5,895 bases of DNA, from contig QMVI01000073.1 of NCBI GenBank assembly GCA_003661015.1, positions 1 through 5,895 of the forward strand, in the 5' to 3' direction. This document shows, one piece after another, positions 1 through 5,153 of this stretch (within the stretch, counting starts at the first letter, position 1; each line of letters starts with the position of its first letter). Both the position numbers and the translations under genes were made by a program. The notes under the pieces are model-generated. The model worked only from the letters and a program-made list of their open reading frames with translations, ran no database searches and had not been told where the DNA came from. The DNA is from Methanosarcinales archaeon (GTDB taxonomy: Archaea > Halobacteriota > Methanosarcinia > DSM-18856 > Methermicoccaceae).

Positions 1-222
1 CACAACTATTTCTCCCCTCTCGTTCCTAACAACAACGTTGTCCCCTTCCTTCACAGATAGGGACTTCATCTCCCTTTCTCCCATCTTCACAACAGAAGCT
101 CTGCTCTCATACTCCTCTGACAGAGTGTGGTAAGAACTCAAACAAAACACATCATCATATACCACAACATCCACCTTTACCTCTGGAGTTGGTATATACA
201 TCATAAAGCCCTTTTTCCCCAT
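1..222 (-). CDS. Molybdopterin dinucleotide-binding domain protein, FwdD-like (partial, 3' end outside window)
   Basis: Seventy-four in-frame codons run from an ATG at 222 to the left edge without a stop. The stretch LSEEYESRASVVKMGERE followed by MKSLSVKEGDNVVVRN and RGEIVV matches the usual course of molybdopterin dinucleotide-binding domains: an acceptor 'hydrophobic-x-x-E/D-D/E-M-x-x-L-G/S-V-x-x-G-D-x-V' strand-turn and then a Gly-Glu strand. Such domains bind the pterin cofactor of Mo/W oxidoreductases. In archaea a small separate protein of this kind is subunit D of formylmethanofuran dehydrogenase (FwdD/FmdD), and that is the closest match I recognise. A fused D/C subunit or another small Mo/W-enzyme subunit cannot be excluded because only the N-terminal half is visible. 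The start is fixed by AGGTGAT three bases upstream, which overlaps the cdc48 stop codon. The gene is therefore probably translated from the hsp20-cdc48 transcript. What lies further left would settle the identity. Confidence 0.72.
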   Translation of the reverse strand, partial: MGKKGFMMYIPTPEVKVDVVVYDDVFCLSSYHTLSEEYESRASVVKMGEREMKSLSVKEGDNVVVRNERGEIVV

Positions 223-225
223 TCT

Positions 226-232
226 ATCACCT
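226..232 (-). promoter_or_regulatory. Ribosome binding site of the molybdopterin-binding gene, overlapping the cdc48 stop
   Basis: AGGTGAT reads 232 to 226 on the minus strand, followed by AGA and then ATG at 222. Its TGA (229-227) is also the cdc48 stop codon, so ribosomes finishing cdc48 sit directly on the next start region. This suggests translational coupling. Confidence 0.7.
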
Positions 233-2404
233 ATAACCCATGTATGAATGGGGCTCTTCCTTTCTTATTCCTCCTTTGAACTGCTCTGCTATCCTCTCAT
301 AATATTCCATAAGAGGCTCATTTATTGTTGGTCTGATCTTCTTCATGGCTTCTTCGAAGTGTCTCATTGCAACATTCTCGGCATCTGGATCCTCTCTCAA
401 CGCAATCATCGCCGCCTCCCTACATAGTAGCTCAATGTCTGAACCAACGTATCCTTCAGTAATGTCAGCCAGCATCTCCAAATCCACATCGTCCGCAAGG
501 GGCATACCTCTTGTGTGTATCCGGAAGATTTCAAGTCTCCCGTCTCGTGAAGGTGGTGGGACAAGCACAAGTCTGTCAAATCTTCCGGGCCTCAGCAATG
601 CAGGGTCTATCATGTCTGGTCTGTTGGTTGCACCTATCACAACCACATCCTTTAAACCCTCAAGACCATCCATCTCTGTGAGTATCTGGTTCACAATTCT
701 CTCTGTAACCTTTGTGCCAACCTCGTACCCTCTGACAGGTGCAATCGCATCCAACTCATCAAAGAAAATTATTGCGGGAGCAACCTGTCTTGCCTTCTTG
801 AAGACCTCACGAATCGCTCTTTCACTCTCTCCAACCCACTTGGAAAGGACTTGAGGACCTCTAACACTTATGAAGTTTACCTCACTCTCGGTTGCAACAG
901 CCTTCGCAATCAATGTCTTCCCGGTTCCGGGAGGACCGTACAATAAGATGCCTTTGGGCGGTGTAATGCCCATTCTTTTGAATCTTTCAGGATGTTTAAT
1001 CGGCCACTCAACAGCCTCTATTATCTCTTGCTTTGCTCTGTCGAGGCCTCCCACCATATTCCATGTGACCTGTGGGATCTCTATAAACACCTCTCGCATG
1101 GCAGATGGTTCTATTTCTTTCAATGCCTCTTCAAAATCATCTTTCAGTATTTCCATCGATTCTATTAACTCTTCTGGGATTTCCTCATCGAGGTTTATTT
1201 GTGGAAGATATCTTCTAAGAGCCTTCATAGCAGCTTCTTTGCACAGAGCTGCAAGGTCTGCTCCTACGAATCCGTGAGTTCTGTTTGCCAGCGCCTCCAA
1301 ATCCACATCGTCCGCAAGGGGCATGCCTCTTGTGTGTACTTGTAGAATTTCAAGTCTTTCCTGTACATCTGGCACTCCTATCTCAATTTCTCTGTCGAAT
1401 CTGCCGGGGCGTCTGAGGGCTGGGTCAATGGCATCGAGTCTGTTGGTTGCACCTATCACAACCACCTGCCCTCTTTCCTCGAGACCATCGAGCATAGTAA
1501 GGAGTTGGGCAACAACCCTTCTTTCAACCTCTCCCGTTACCTCCTCTCTCTTCGGTGCAATTGAGTCAAGTTCATCTATGAATATAATCGAGGGAGCGTT
1601 CTCCTCTGCCTCCTCAAATATCTCCCTGAGGCGTTGCTCACTCTCCCCATAGTACTTGCTCATGATTTCAGGTCCGCTTATAGATATGAAATGAGCGTTA
1701 GTTTCGTTTGCAACAGCCTTCGCCAGCAACGTCTTCCCGGTTCCGGGAGGGCCATAAAGCAAAACACCCTTGGGTGGTTCTATTCCAAGACGCTCGAAGA
1801 GTTCTGGATGCTTCATAGGAAGCTCTACCATCTCCCTTATCTTCTTGACCTCCTCCTTCAACCCACCAATGTCCTCATATGTGACTCTGGGTACTTTGAC
1901 AAGTTCCTCTTTTGCTGGTTTCTCAGACAGTATTATCTCTGTATCAAGCGACACCATTACAGACTCTGCTGGAGGTTGATATGCAGTAACGATGAGGTCA
2001 ATCTTCCTCCCCATGACAGGAATCTCTATCATATCTCCCTTTGTGAATACCCTGCCTTCAAGAACGTGAGCAAGATATTCCTCACCACCCACTATCCTCA
2101 AAGGTTCGGTTGGTGCAAGTGTTATCTTCTTAGCTGGCTTCGTTGAGATTCTCTTTATCTTCACCTTGTCGTCTATACCGCACCCTGCATTCTTTCTCGT
2201 CACACCATCAATCCTTATTATGCCCTTGCCTGCATCATCTGGATACCCGGGCCAGACTTTTGCAACCGTTTGTTTGGTTCCTTCTATCGCTATTACGTCC
2301 CCGCTTCTGAGACCCAGCTTACGCTCTATCTGTGGGTCAAGTCTTGCAATGCCCTTCCCAACATCAGATGCTCTCGCCTCAGCTACCTTCAATATCTCTT
2401 CCAT
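227..2404 (-). CDS. cdc48: Cdc48/VAT (p97/VCP-type) double AAA+ ATPase
   Basis: This cytosolic hexameric unfoldase extracts and unfolds proteins by threading them through its central pore, and in archaea it probably feeds the 20S proteasome. Numbered from the ATG at 2404 (725 aa), residues about 3-83 are the double-psi barrel of the CDC48 N domain and about 95-165 its second subdomain. The first AAA module (D1) has Walker A GPPGTGKT at 218-225, pore loop KYYG near 250, Walker B IIFIDELD at 273-280, sensor Asn 321 and arginine fingers 332/335. The second (D2) has Walker A 490-497, pore loop SKWVG near 521, Walker B IIFFDELD 545-552, sensor Asn 594 and fingers 605/608. All catalytic residues are present and the length is normal. 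A TTG at 2428 could add eight residues, but GGGGTGAT lies four bases before the ATG at 2404 and the protein then begins MEEILKVAEA, as in relatives. The C-terminus is MGYR. It follows hsp20 by 27 nt, probably in one operon. Confidence 0.97.
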   Translation of the reverse strand: MEEILKVAEARASDVGKGIARLDPQIERKLGLRSGDVIAIEGTKQTVAKVWPGYPDDAGKGIIRIDGVTRKNAGCGIDDKVKIKRISTKPAKKITLAPTEPLRIVGGEEYLAHVLEGRVFTKGDMIEIPVMGRKIDLIVTAYQPPAESVMVSLDTEIILSEKPAKEELVKVPRVTYEDIGGLKEEVKKIREMVELPMKHPELFERLGIEPPKGVLLYGPPGTGKTLLAKAVANETNAHFISISGPEIMSKYYGESEQRLREIFEEAEENAPSIIFIDELDSIAPKREEVTGEVERRVVAQLLTMLDGLEERGQVVVIGATNRLDAIDPALRRPGRFDREIEIGVPDVQERLEILQVHTRGMPLADDVDLEALANRTHGFVGADLAALCKEAAMKALRRYLPQINLDEEIPEELIESMEILKDDFEEALKEIEPSAMREVFIEIPQVTWNMVGGLDRAKQEIIEAVEWPIKHPERFKRMGITPPKGILLYGPPGTGKTLIAKAVATESEVNFISVRGPQVLSKWVGESERAIREVFKKARQVAPAIIFFDELDAIAPVRGYEVGTKVTERIVNQILTEMDGLEGLKDVVVIGATNRPDMIDPALLRPGRFDRLVLVPPPSRDGRLEIFRIHTRGMPLADDVDLEMLADITEGYVGSDIELLCREAAMIALREDPDAENVAMRHFEEAMKKIRPTINEPLMEYYERIAEQFKGGIRKEEPHSYMGYR

Positions 2405-2408
2405 ACAA

Positions 2409-2416
2409 ATCACCCC
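2409..2416 (-). promoter_or_regulatory. Ribosome binding site deciding the cdc48 start
   Basis: GGGGTGAT on the minus strand (2416 to 2409) precedes the ATG at 2404 by the spacer TTGT. The upstream TTG at 2428 would place this sequence inside the coding region and has no comparable site of its own. Confidence 0.8.
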
Positions 2417-2431
2417 TTCAGCTGTCAATTT

Positions 2432-2971
2432 TTACTTCACTTCAATTTTCTTCCCTCTTCTCTCAGGTCTCTCCTTGAGCTTAAACGTGACTTCAAGAAC
2501 GCCGTTGTTGTACATCGCTTCTGCACTGTCTGGGTCAATCTCTGGCAGATCTGTCAGAACTTTGTAGTACTTCCTCTCTCCTTCTTTCGTTTTTGCCTCG
2601 ATTGTCACACTGTTCTCGGTTGCTGAGAGATTGATGTCTTCTTTGGACACGCCAGGAAGCTCTGCAGTGATTCTCAGAACGTCATTTTCCTCATCGATCA
2701 TTGTGCTTGTGAATGGTTCTCTCACACCCTTCTCAACAAATCCTCCACGAGTGGGCCTTACATTTCCGAACTCCTGAATTCGAGGGATGCCATCGGGGCC
2801 TATTTCCATCGACCACCCATACACCATGGGCTCGCCCTCTCTCAACTCTCCTGGACGGAGTCCTCTGAAGCTCTCCATGAACTCCTCCATCATTCTGTCC
2901 ATTTCATCGAAAATATCACTGAAACCACCAAAGCCAAACAAGTCCCTGAATGGTCTCCTTCTTCTCACCAT
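2432..2971 (-). CDS. hsp20: Small heat shock protein, Hsp20/alpha-crystallin family
   Basis: This is an ATP-independent chaperone that holds unfolding proteins in large cytosolic oligomers. From the ATG at 2971 it has 179 residues. The N-terminal arm is Arg-rich (MVRRRRPF), then Phe/Gly-rich and Met/Glu-rich (about 8-36), followed by a linker. The alpha-crystallin domain spans about 88-166 and includes ELPGV (104-108) and the family hallmark NNGVL (155-159). The C-terminal tail carries the IEV form of the I-x-I/V motif (176-178) that docks on neighbouring subunits. GTG 2980 and ATG 2974 are alternative starts. The GTG lies inside the Shine-Dalgarno sequence. The ATG at 2974 is one base from it, whereas 2971 has the four-base spacing also seen at cdc48. 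The gene has its own promoter with a palindromic operator candidate, and cdc48 follows 27 nt downstream. From memory, Archaeoglobus fulgidus carries a heat-shock operon in which cdc48 and hsp20 are also adjacent. Confidence 0.96.
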   Translation of the reverse strand: MVRRRRPFRDLFGFGGFSDIFDEMDRMMEEFMESFRGLRPGELREGEPMVYGWSMEIGPDGIPRIQEFGNVRPTRGGFVEKGVREPFTSTMIDEENDVLRITAELPGVSKEDINLSATENSVTIEAKTKEGERKYYKVLTDLPEIDPDSAEAMYNNGVLEVTFKLKERPERRGKKIEVK

Positions 2972-2975
2972 CATT

Positions 2976-2985
2976 ATCACCTCCT
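2976..2985 (-). promoter_or_regulatory. Strong ribosome binding site of hsp20
   Basis: AGGAGGTGAT (2985 to 2976 on the minus strand) is a full-length match to the 16S rRNA anti-Shine-Dalgarno end and the strongest site in the window. Two consecutive ATGs follow at 2974 and 2971. The second leaves a four-base gap and is preferred. Confidence 0.82.
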
Positions 2986-2989
2986 GTTA

Positions 2990-3004
2990 ACAACTTTAGG
3001 TTGT
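2990..3004 (-). repeat. Inverted repeat ACAAC-N5-GTTGT in the hsp20 leader
   Basis: ACAAC at 2990-2994 and its reverse complement GTTGT at 3000-3004 are separated by five bases. It lies just downstream of the expected transcription start, between the larger palindrome and the ribosome binding site. It could be a protein-binding half-site pair or a short leader hairpin. A repeat this short can arise by chance. Confidence 0.4.
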
Positions 3005-3022
3005 CTACATATATGTGTAGAC
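3003..3022. promoter_or_regulatory. Palindromic operator candidate of the hsp20-cdc48 operon
   Basis: The arms GTCTACA (3003-3009) and TGTAGAC (3016-3022) are perfect inverted repeats. The six central bases are also symmetrical except for one pair, giving 18 of 20 matching positions. The element begins six bases downstream of the TATA box and spans the expected initiation site (about 3006). A dimeric winged-helix repressor bound here would block polymerase recruitment. Archaeal heat-shock repressors (Phr in Pyrococcus, HSR1 in Archaeoglobus) are known to act at this position, but the regulator here is not in the window and the motif differs from those I remember. Confidence 0.65.
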
Positions 3023-3025
3023 TGC

Positions 3026-3556
3026 TCATATATAAATATTATCATACAGCATCATCCCCGCCCCTGCACACAACTGCACACTTAGATTGTCATCGATGTA
3101 TCTGGGGGTGAGAAGCTCGGCACACATGCCACATAATGCCCCAACAAATGCCATAGAAGGGGACAGAAAACACAAAGCACCAAGAAATGCAAACAAAATT
3201 CCAATAAGAAATCCTTCAATCGTCTTGTTATTTTTCAGCTGAATTTGTAATCTCCCACCCACTAACTTCCCTCCTATGGCAGAAAAGCCATCGCCCATCG
3301 CACATACTGCAATCGCACCAGCACATGCAGGTGGCGGAAATAAAAGAACGCATAACAATGCACCGATATGGAACATGAAAGCACCCTTGGCGACCCACTC
3401 GCCCTCCTTCTCAAACACTCTCAGACTCGGACTGTATATGTACAGAACAATGAAAGTAGGCAGTAATAATAGGAGCAAAAGGGGGGCAAGGTCCCATAAA
3501 GAAACGAAGGCATACACCATCCCCCCGCCTATATGCACGAGCTTCCTCGCGATCAT
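3026..3556 (-). CDS. DGK1/SEC59/VTE5-family CTP-dependent lipid kinase (dolichol/polyprenol kinase-like membrane protein)
   Basis: A hydrophobic 176-residue protein of the family that phosphorylates isoprenoid alcohols (dolichol, phytol) or diacylglycerol using CTP, related in fold to phosphatidate cytidylyltransferases. Visible family motifs are RKLVHIGGG at 4-12, the GDG motif at 88-90 (MGDGFSAIGGK), the K-T-x-E-G motif at 111-115, Glu147 in a late helix and the DDN triplet at 155-157. Several membrane segments are evident (about 13-43, 60-86, 114-133, 136-149, 158-173). The substrate cannot be told from sequence; in archaea a role in dolichol phosphate supply for glycosylation or in prenol salvage is plausible. 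The length is at the short end for the family, with no extra membrane segment before the RK-x-x-H motif. No Shine-Dalgarno precedes the ATG. A TATA-like stretch at 3590-3600 would give an 11-17 nt leader. Its 3' end contains the hsp20 promoter. Confidence 0.88.
   Translation of the reverse strand: MIARKLVHIGGGMVYAFVSLWDLAPLLLLLLLPTFIVLYIYSPSLRVFEKEGEWVAKGAFMFHIGALLCVLLFPPPACAGAIAVCAMGDGFSAIGGKLVGGRLQIQLKNNKTIEGFLIGILFAFLGALCFLSPSMAFVGALCGMCAELLTPRYIDDNLSVQLCAGAGMMLYDNIYI
3029..3043 (-). promoter_or_regulatory. hsp20 core promoter (BRE plus TATA box)
   Basis: On the minus strand GATAAT (3043 to 3038) fits the BRE consensus RNWAAW, and one base later TTTATATA (3036 to 3029) is a canonical archaeal TATA box. 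A start about 26 bp from the box centre falls near 3006, giving a leader of about 34 nt that contains the AGGAGGTGAT site. The promoter is written into the last codons (DNIYI) of the upstream kinase gene. Confidence 0.78.
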
Positions 3557-3589
3557 AATAAACCAATCATAATAAAATAAACCATTCCA

Positions 3590-3600
3590 TTTATATAATA
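3590..3600. promoter_or_regulatory. TATA element in the divergent promoter region between the lipid kinase and kaiC-like genes
   Basis: On the plus strand TTTATATA (3590-3597) is a canonical archaeal TATA box. The expected start, about 26 bp from its centre, is near 3620, only about 3 bases before the ATG at 3623, so the kaiC-like mRNA is probably leaderless or nearly so. Read on the minus strand the same bases give TATTATATAAA, which could serve the lipid kinase with a start near 3568-3573. A single bidirectional box is possible; no second box of similar quality is present in the 66-bp gap. Confidence 0.6.
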
Positions 3601-3622
3601 AAGCGTAAAGACCATTTGGTGT

Positions 3623-4372
3623 ATGGGGGAGCTTGAAAGCACACTCTCCAGAAGAGTTCCAAGCGGAATTCCAGGATTTGATGAACTCTGTGAGGGGGGA
3701 TTTCTTAGGGGGAGGTCTTATCTGGTCTCAGGAACATCTGGAGCAGGTAAGACAAACTTTTGTCTTCAATACCTTTACAAAGGTGTGCTGGAGTATGGGG
3801 AGGCTGGAATATTTATCGCAACTGAAGAGAGGCCAGAACACATAAGGGCTAATGCTTCAATGTTTGGGTGGGACCTTGAAACACTCGAAGATGAGAATCT
3901 GATTGCCATCATTGACGCATGCTCCACAAAGATAGGACTTCCATCAAACGAGAGGTATGTTGAAATCAAGCCATTTGATATGAACTCACTCCTTGACACC
4001 ATCATCACGATTCAGGATGAGATTGATGCAAAGAGGTGTGTGGTGGATTCAACAACTTCTCTCGGATTTCTTATAGGGGATGTTGGAAAGATAAGAATTG
4101 AGCTACTCAAGCTGAGCATAACACTTGAGATCCTTGGCCTCACTTCTCTGCTGACTTGCGAAATCACAAGAGAGGGAGAGATAACAAGGTTCGGAGTCGA
4201 GAACTTCGTCACAGACGGTGTGGTGGTGATGTACTACAAACAAGTTAACAACATGAGGACTCACACCCTCGAGGTCTATAAGATGCGAGGGACGAAACAC
4301 AGCACAAAGATACACCCCTATGAAATAACTCCCAATGGAATCGTTATACATCCCTATGAGGAGGTATTTTGA
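3623..4372 (+). CDS. KaiC-like single-domain RecA-superfamily ATPase
   Basis: A 249-residue cytosolic ATPase of the archaeal KaiC/RadA-related group, normally a signalling or regulatory switch rather than a clock component. It has one KaiC domain: the opening SGIPGFDELCEGGF (14-27) is typical, Walker A GTSGAGKT is at 37-44, the paired catalytic glutamates at 68-69 (TEERPEHI), and the Walker B strand RCVVD ends at Asp142. The family C-terminal block VYKMRGTKHS (218-227), followed by HPYEITPNGIVI, is intact. There is no second KaiC domain and no fused sensor. The start is the first ATG; the nearby GGTG is too close to be a normal ribosome binding site, in line with a leaderless message. The gene ends 1 nt before the cooC-like gene and carries that gene's ribosome binding site, so the two are co-translated. 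The partner or target is unknown. Single-domain KaiC proteins in archaea are often linked to taxis or kinase signalling, but nothing here proves that. Confidence 0.92.
   Translation: MGELESTLSRRVPSGIPGFDELCEGGFLRGRSYLVSGTSGAGKTNFCLQYLYKGVLEYGEAGIFIATEERPEHIRANASMFGWDLETLEDENLIAIIDACSTKIGLPSNERYVEIKPFDMNSLLDTIITIQDEIDAKRCVVDSTTSLGFLIGDVGKIRIELLKLSITLEILGLTSLLTCEITREGEITRFGVENFVTDGVVVMYYKQVNNMRTHTLEVYKMRGTKHSTKIHPYEITPNGIVIHPYEEVF
4358..4365 (+). promoter_or_regulatory. Ribosome binding site of the cooC-like gene, inside the kaiC-like gene
   Basis: GAGGAGGT lies within the last codons (Glu-Glu-Val) of the kaiC-like gene, eight bases before TTG 4374. The ATG at 4356 overlaps the site itself and has no site of its own, so this element decides in favour of the TTG start. 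Confidence 0.7.
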
Positions 4373-4373
4373 G

Positions 4374-5150
4374 TTGGGTTCAACTTCGGTCTTGAACTCG
4401 AAAAAGATAGCTGTGAGTGGAAAGGGTGGGGTGGGAAAAACAACTTTCGCTGGCTTGCTCTCCTGTCTTTTAGCAGAAGATTCGGATAGGGTGGTGGCGA
4501 TAGATGCAGACCCAGACATGAATCTTGCTTCTGTGCTTGGCTCTGAAACACCTCCTCCACTCACATCCTATAAAGACCTCATAGAAGAAAGGGTTTCGAT
4601 GGGAAATGGACTGTTCAGATACAATCCAAAAGTGGATGATATACTTGACAGATTCGGGATTATAACTCCGTGTGGTGTGAGGTTGCTCGTTATGGGAACG
4701 CTTGAAAAGGGTGGGACGGGGTGCATGTGTCCTGCATCATCTTTCTTGAGAGCTCTTCTGAGATATCTCCTGAAAACAGATATGTTGATCGTGATGGACA
4801 TGGAAGCTGGAATAGAGCATCTTGGGAGGGGGACTGCCAGAGGATTCGATGTCATGATTGTGGTGGTGGAAAATGGGTTGAAGGCTGTACAGACCGCTGA
4901 ACGGATAAAAAAACTCAGCAGGGATATAGGGATAGAGAATGTGGTGGCAGTACTGAATAAGATGAAGGGAGAGTGCGATAAAGTGGTTAATCTGCTGGAA
5001 GAATTGAATATTCCGCTCTTAGGAATGATACCTTTTGATGAGGAGGTTGTCAGAGCAGAGATTGAAGGCATACCTCCGTATGAGGTGGCAAAAGATGCTT
5101 TAAAAGCTATCAGAGATATAAAAAATAAACTGATTTCTGAAAACCTCTGA
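4374..5150 (+). CDS. cooC: CooC-type nickel-insertion ATPase (CO dehydrogenase/ACS maturation, SIMIBI class)
   Basis: A MinD/ParA-like P-loop ATPase of the CooC family, which in characterised members loads nickel into the carbon monoxide dehydrogenase C-cluster. From the TTG at 4374 it has 258 residues. The deviant Walker A GKGGVGKTT is at 16-24 with its signature lysine, DADPDMN at 44-50, the metal-binding CxC pair at 117 and 119 (CMCP), and the switch motif DMEAGIEHLGRG at 142-153, highly typical of CooC. The end resembles MinD-type helices. The ORF stays open upstream to ATGs at 4356 and 4335, but these overlap the kaiC-like gene and lack ribosome binding sites, whereas AGGAGGT lies eight bases before the TTG and family members begin shortly before KIAVSGKGG. 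No CODH/ACS gene is in the window, so the client enzyme is inferred. The paralogous roles CooC2/CooC3 or AcsF-like remain possible. It is convergent with the histidine kinase. Confidence 0.88.
   Translation: MGSTSVLNSKKIAVSGKGGVGKTTFAGLLSCLLAEDSDRVVAIDADPDMNLASVLGSETPPPLTSYKDLIEERVSMGNGLFRYNPKVDDILDRFGIITPCGVRLLVMGTLEKGGTGCMCPASSFLRALLRYLLKTDMLIVMDMEAGIEHLGRGTARGFDVMIVVVENGLKAVQTAERIKKLSRDIGIENVVAVLNKMKGECDKVVNLLEELNIPLLGMIPFDEEVVRAEIEGIPPYEVAKDALKAIRDIKNKLISENL
5117..5129 (-). terminator. Probable oligo-T terminator of the histidine kinase gene
   Basis: On the minus strand TTTATTTTTTATA (5129 to 5117) starts about 25 bases after the kinase stop codon. Archaeal polymerase terminates at such T-rich stretches without a hairpin. 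It is encoded within the last codons of the convergent cooC-like gene. No comparable T-run follows cooC on the plus strand. Confidence 0.5.
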
Positions 5151-5153
5151 ACT

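Noticed and set aside
345..1652. Three Ser/Thr-rich open frames on the plus strand opposite cdc48
   Set aside because: They are antisense to the conserved AAA modules, have no family motif, ribosome binding site or promoter, and their composition is what antisense reading of AAA codons gives.
2405..2428. N-terminal extension of cdc48 from TTG 2428
   Set aside because: The extension covers the GGGGTGAT ribosome binding site of ATG 2404 and is unlike Cdc48 N-termini.
1634..2626. Further plus-strand open frames opposite the cdc48 N-terminal region and hsp20
   Set aside because: They overlap each other and well-recognised genes, with no recognisable domain; treated as shadows.
2985..2990. GTTAAC palindrome before the hsp20 ribosome binding site
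   Set aside because: A six-base palindrome is too short to mean anything on its own.
3556..3570. Five-codon upstream reading frame on the minus strand whose TGA overlaps the lipid kinase ATG
   Set aside because: No ribosome binding site, and the expected transcription start lies at or next to its ATG; probably accidental.
3554..3584. Short direct repeats (CATAATAAA, AATAAACCA) upstream of the lipid kinase
   Set aside because: AT-rich low-complexity promoter DNA; repeats this short and overlapping are expected by chance and show no regular unit as in CRISPR or iterons.
4103..5071. Minus-strand open frames opposite the kaiC-like and cooC-like genes
   Set aside because: They are fully antisense to genes with intact catalytic motifs and show no start signals or family resemblance.
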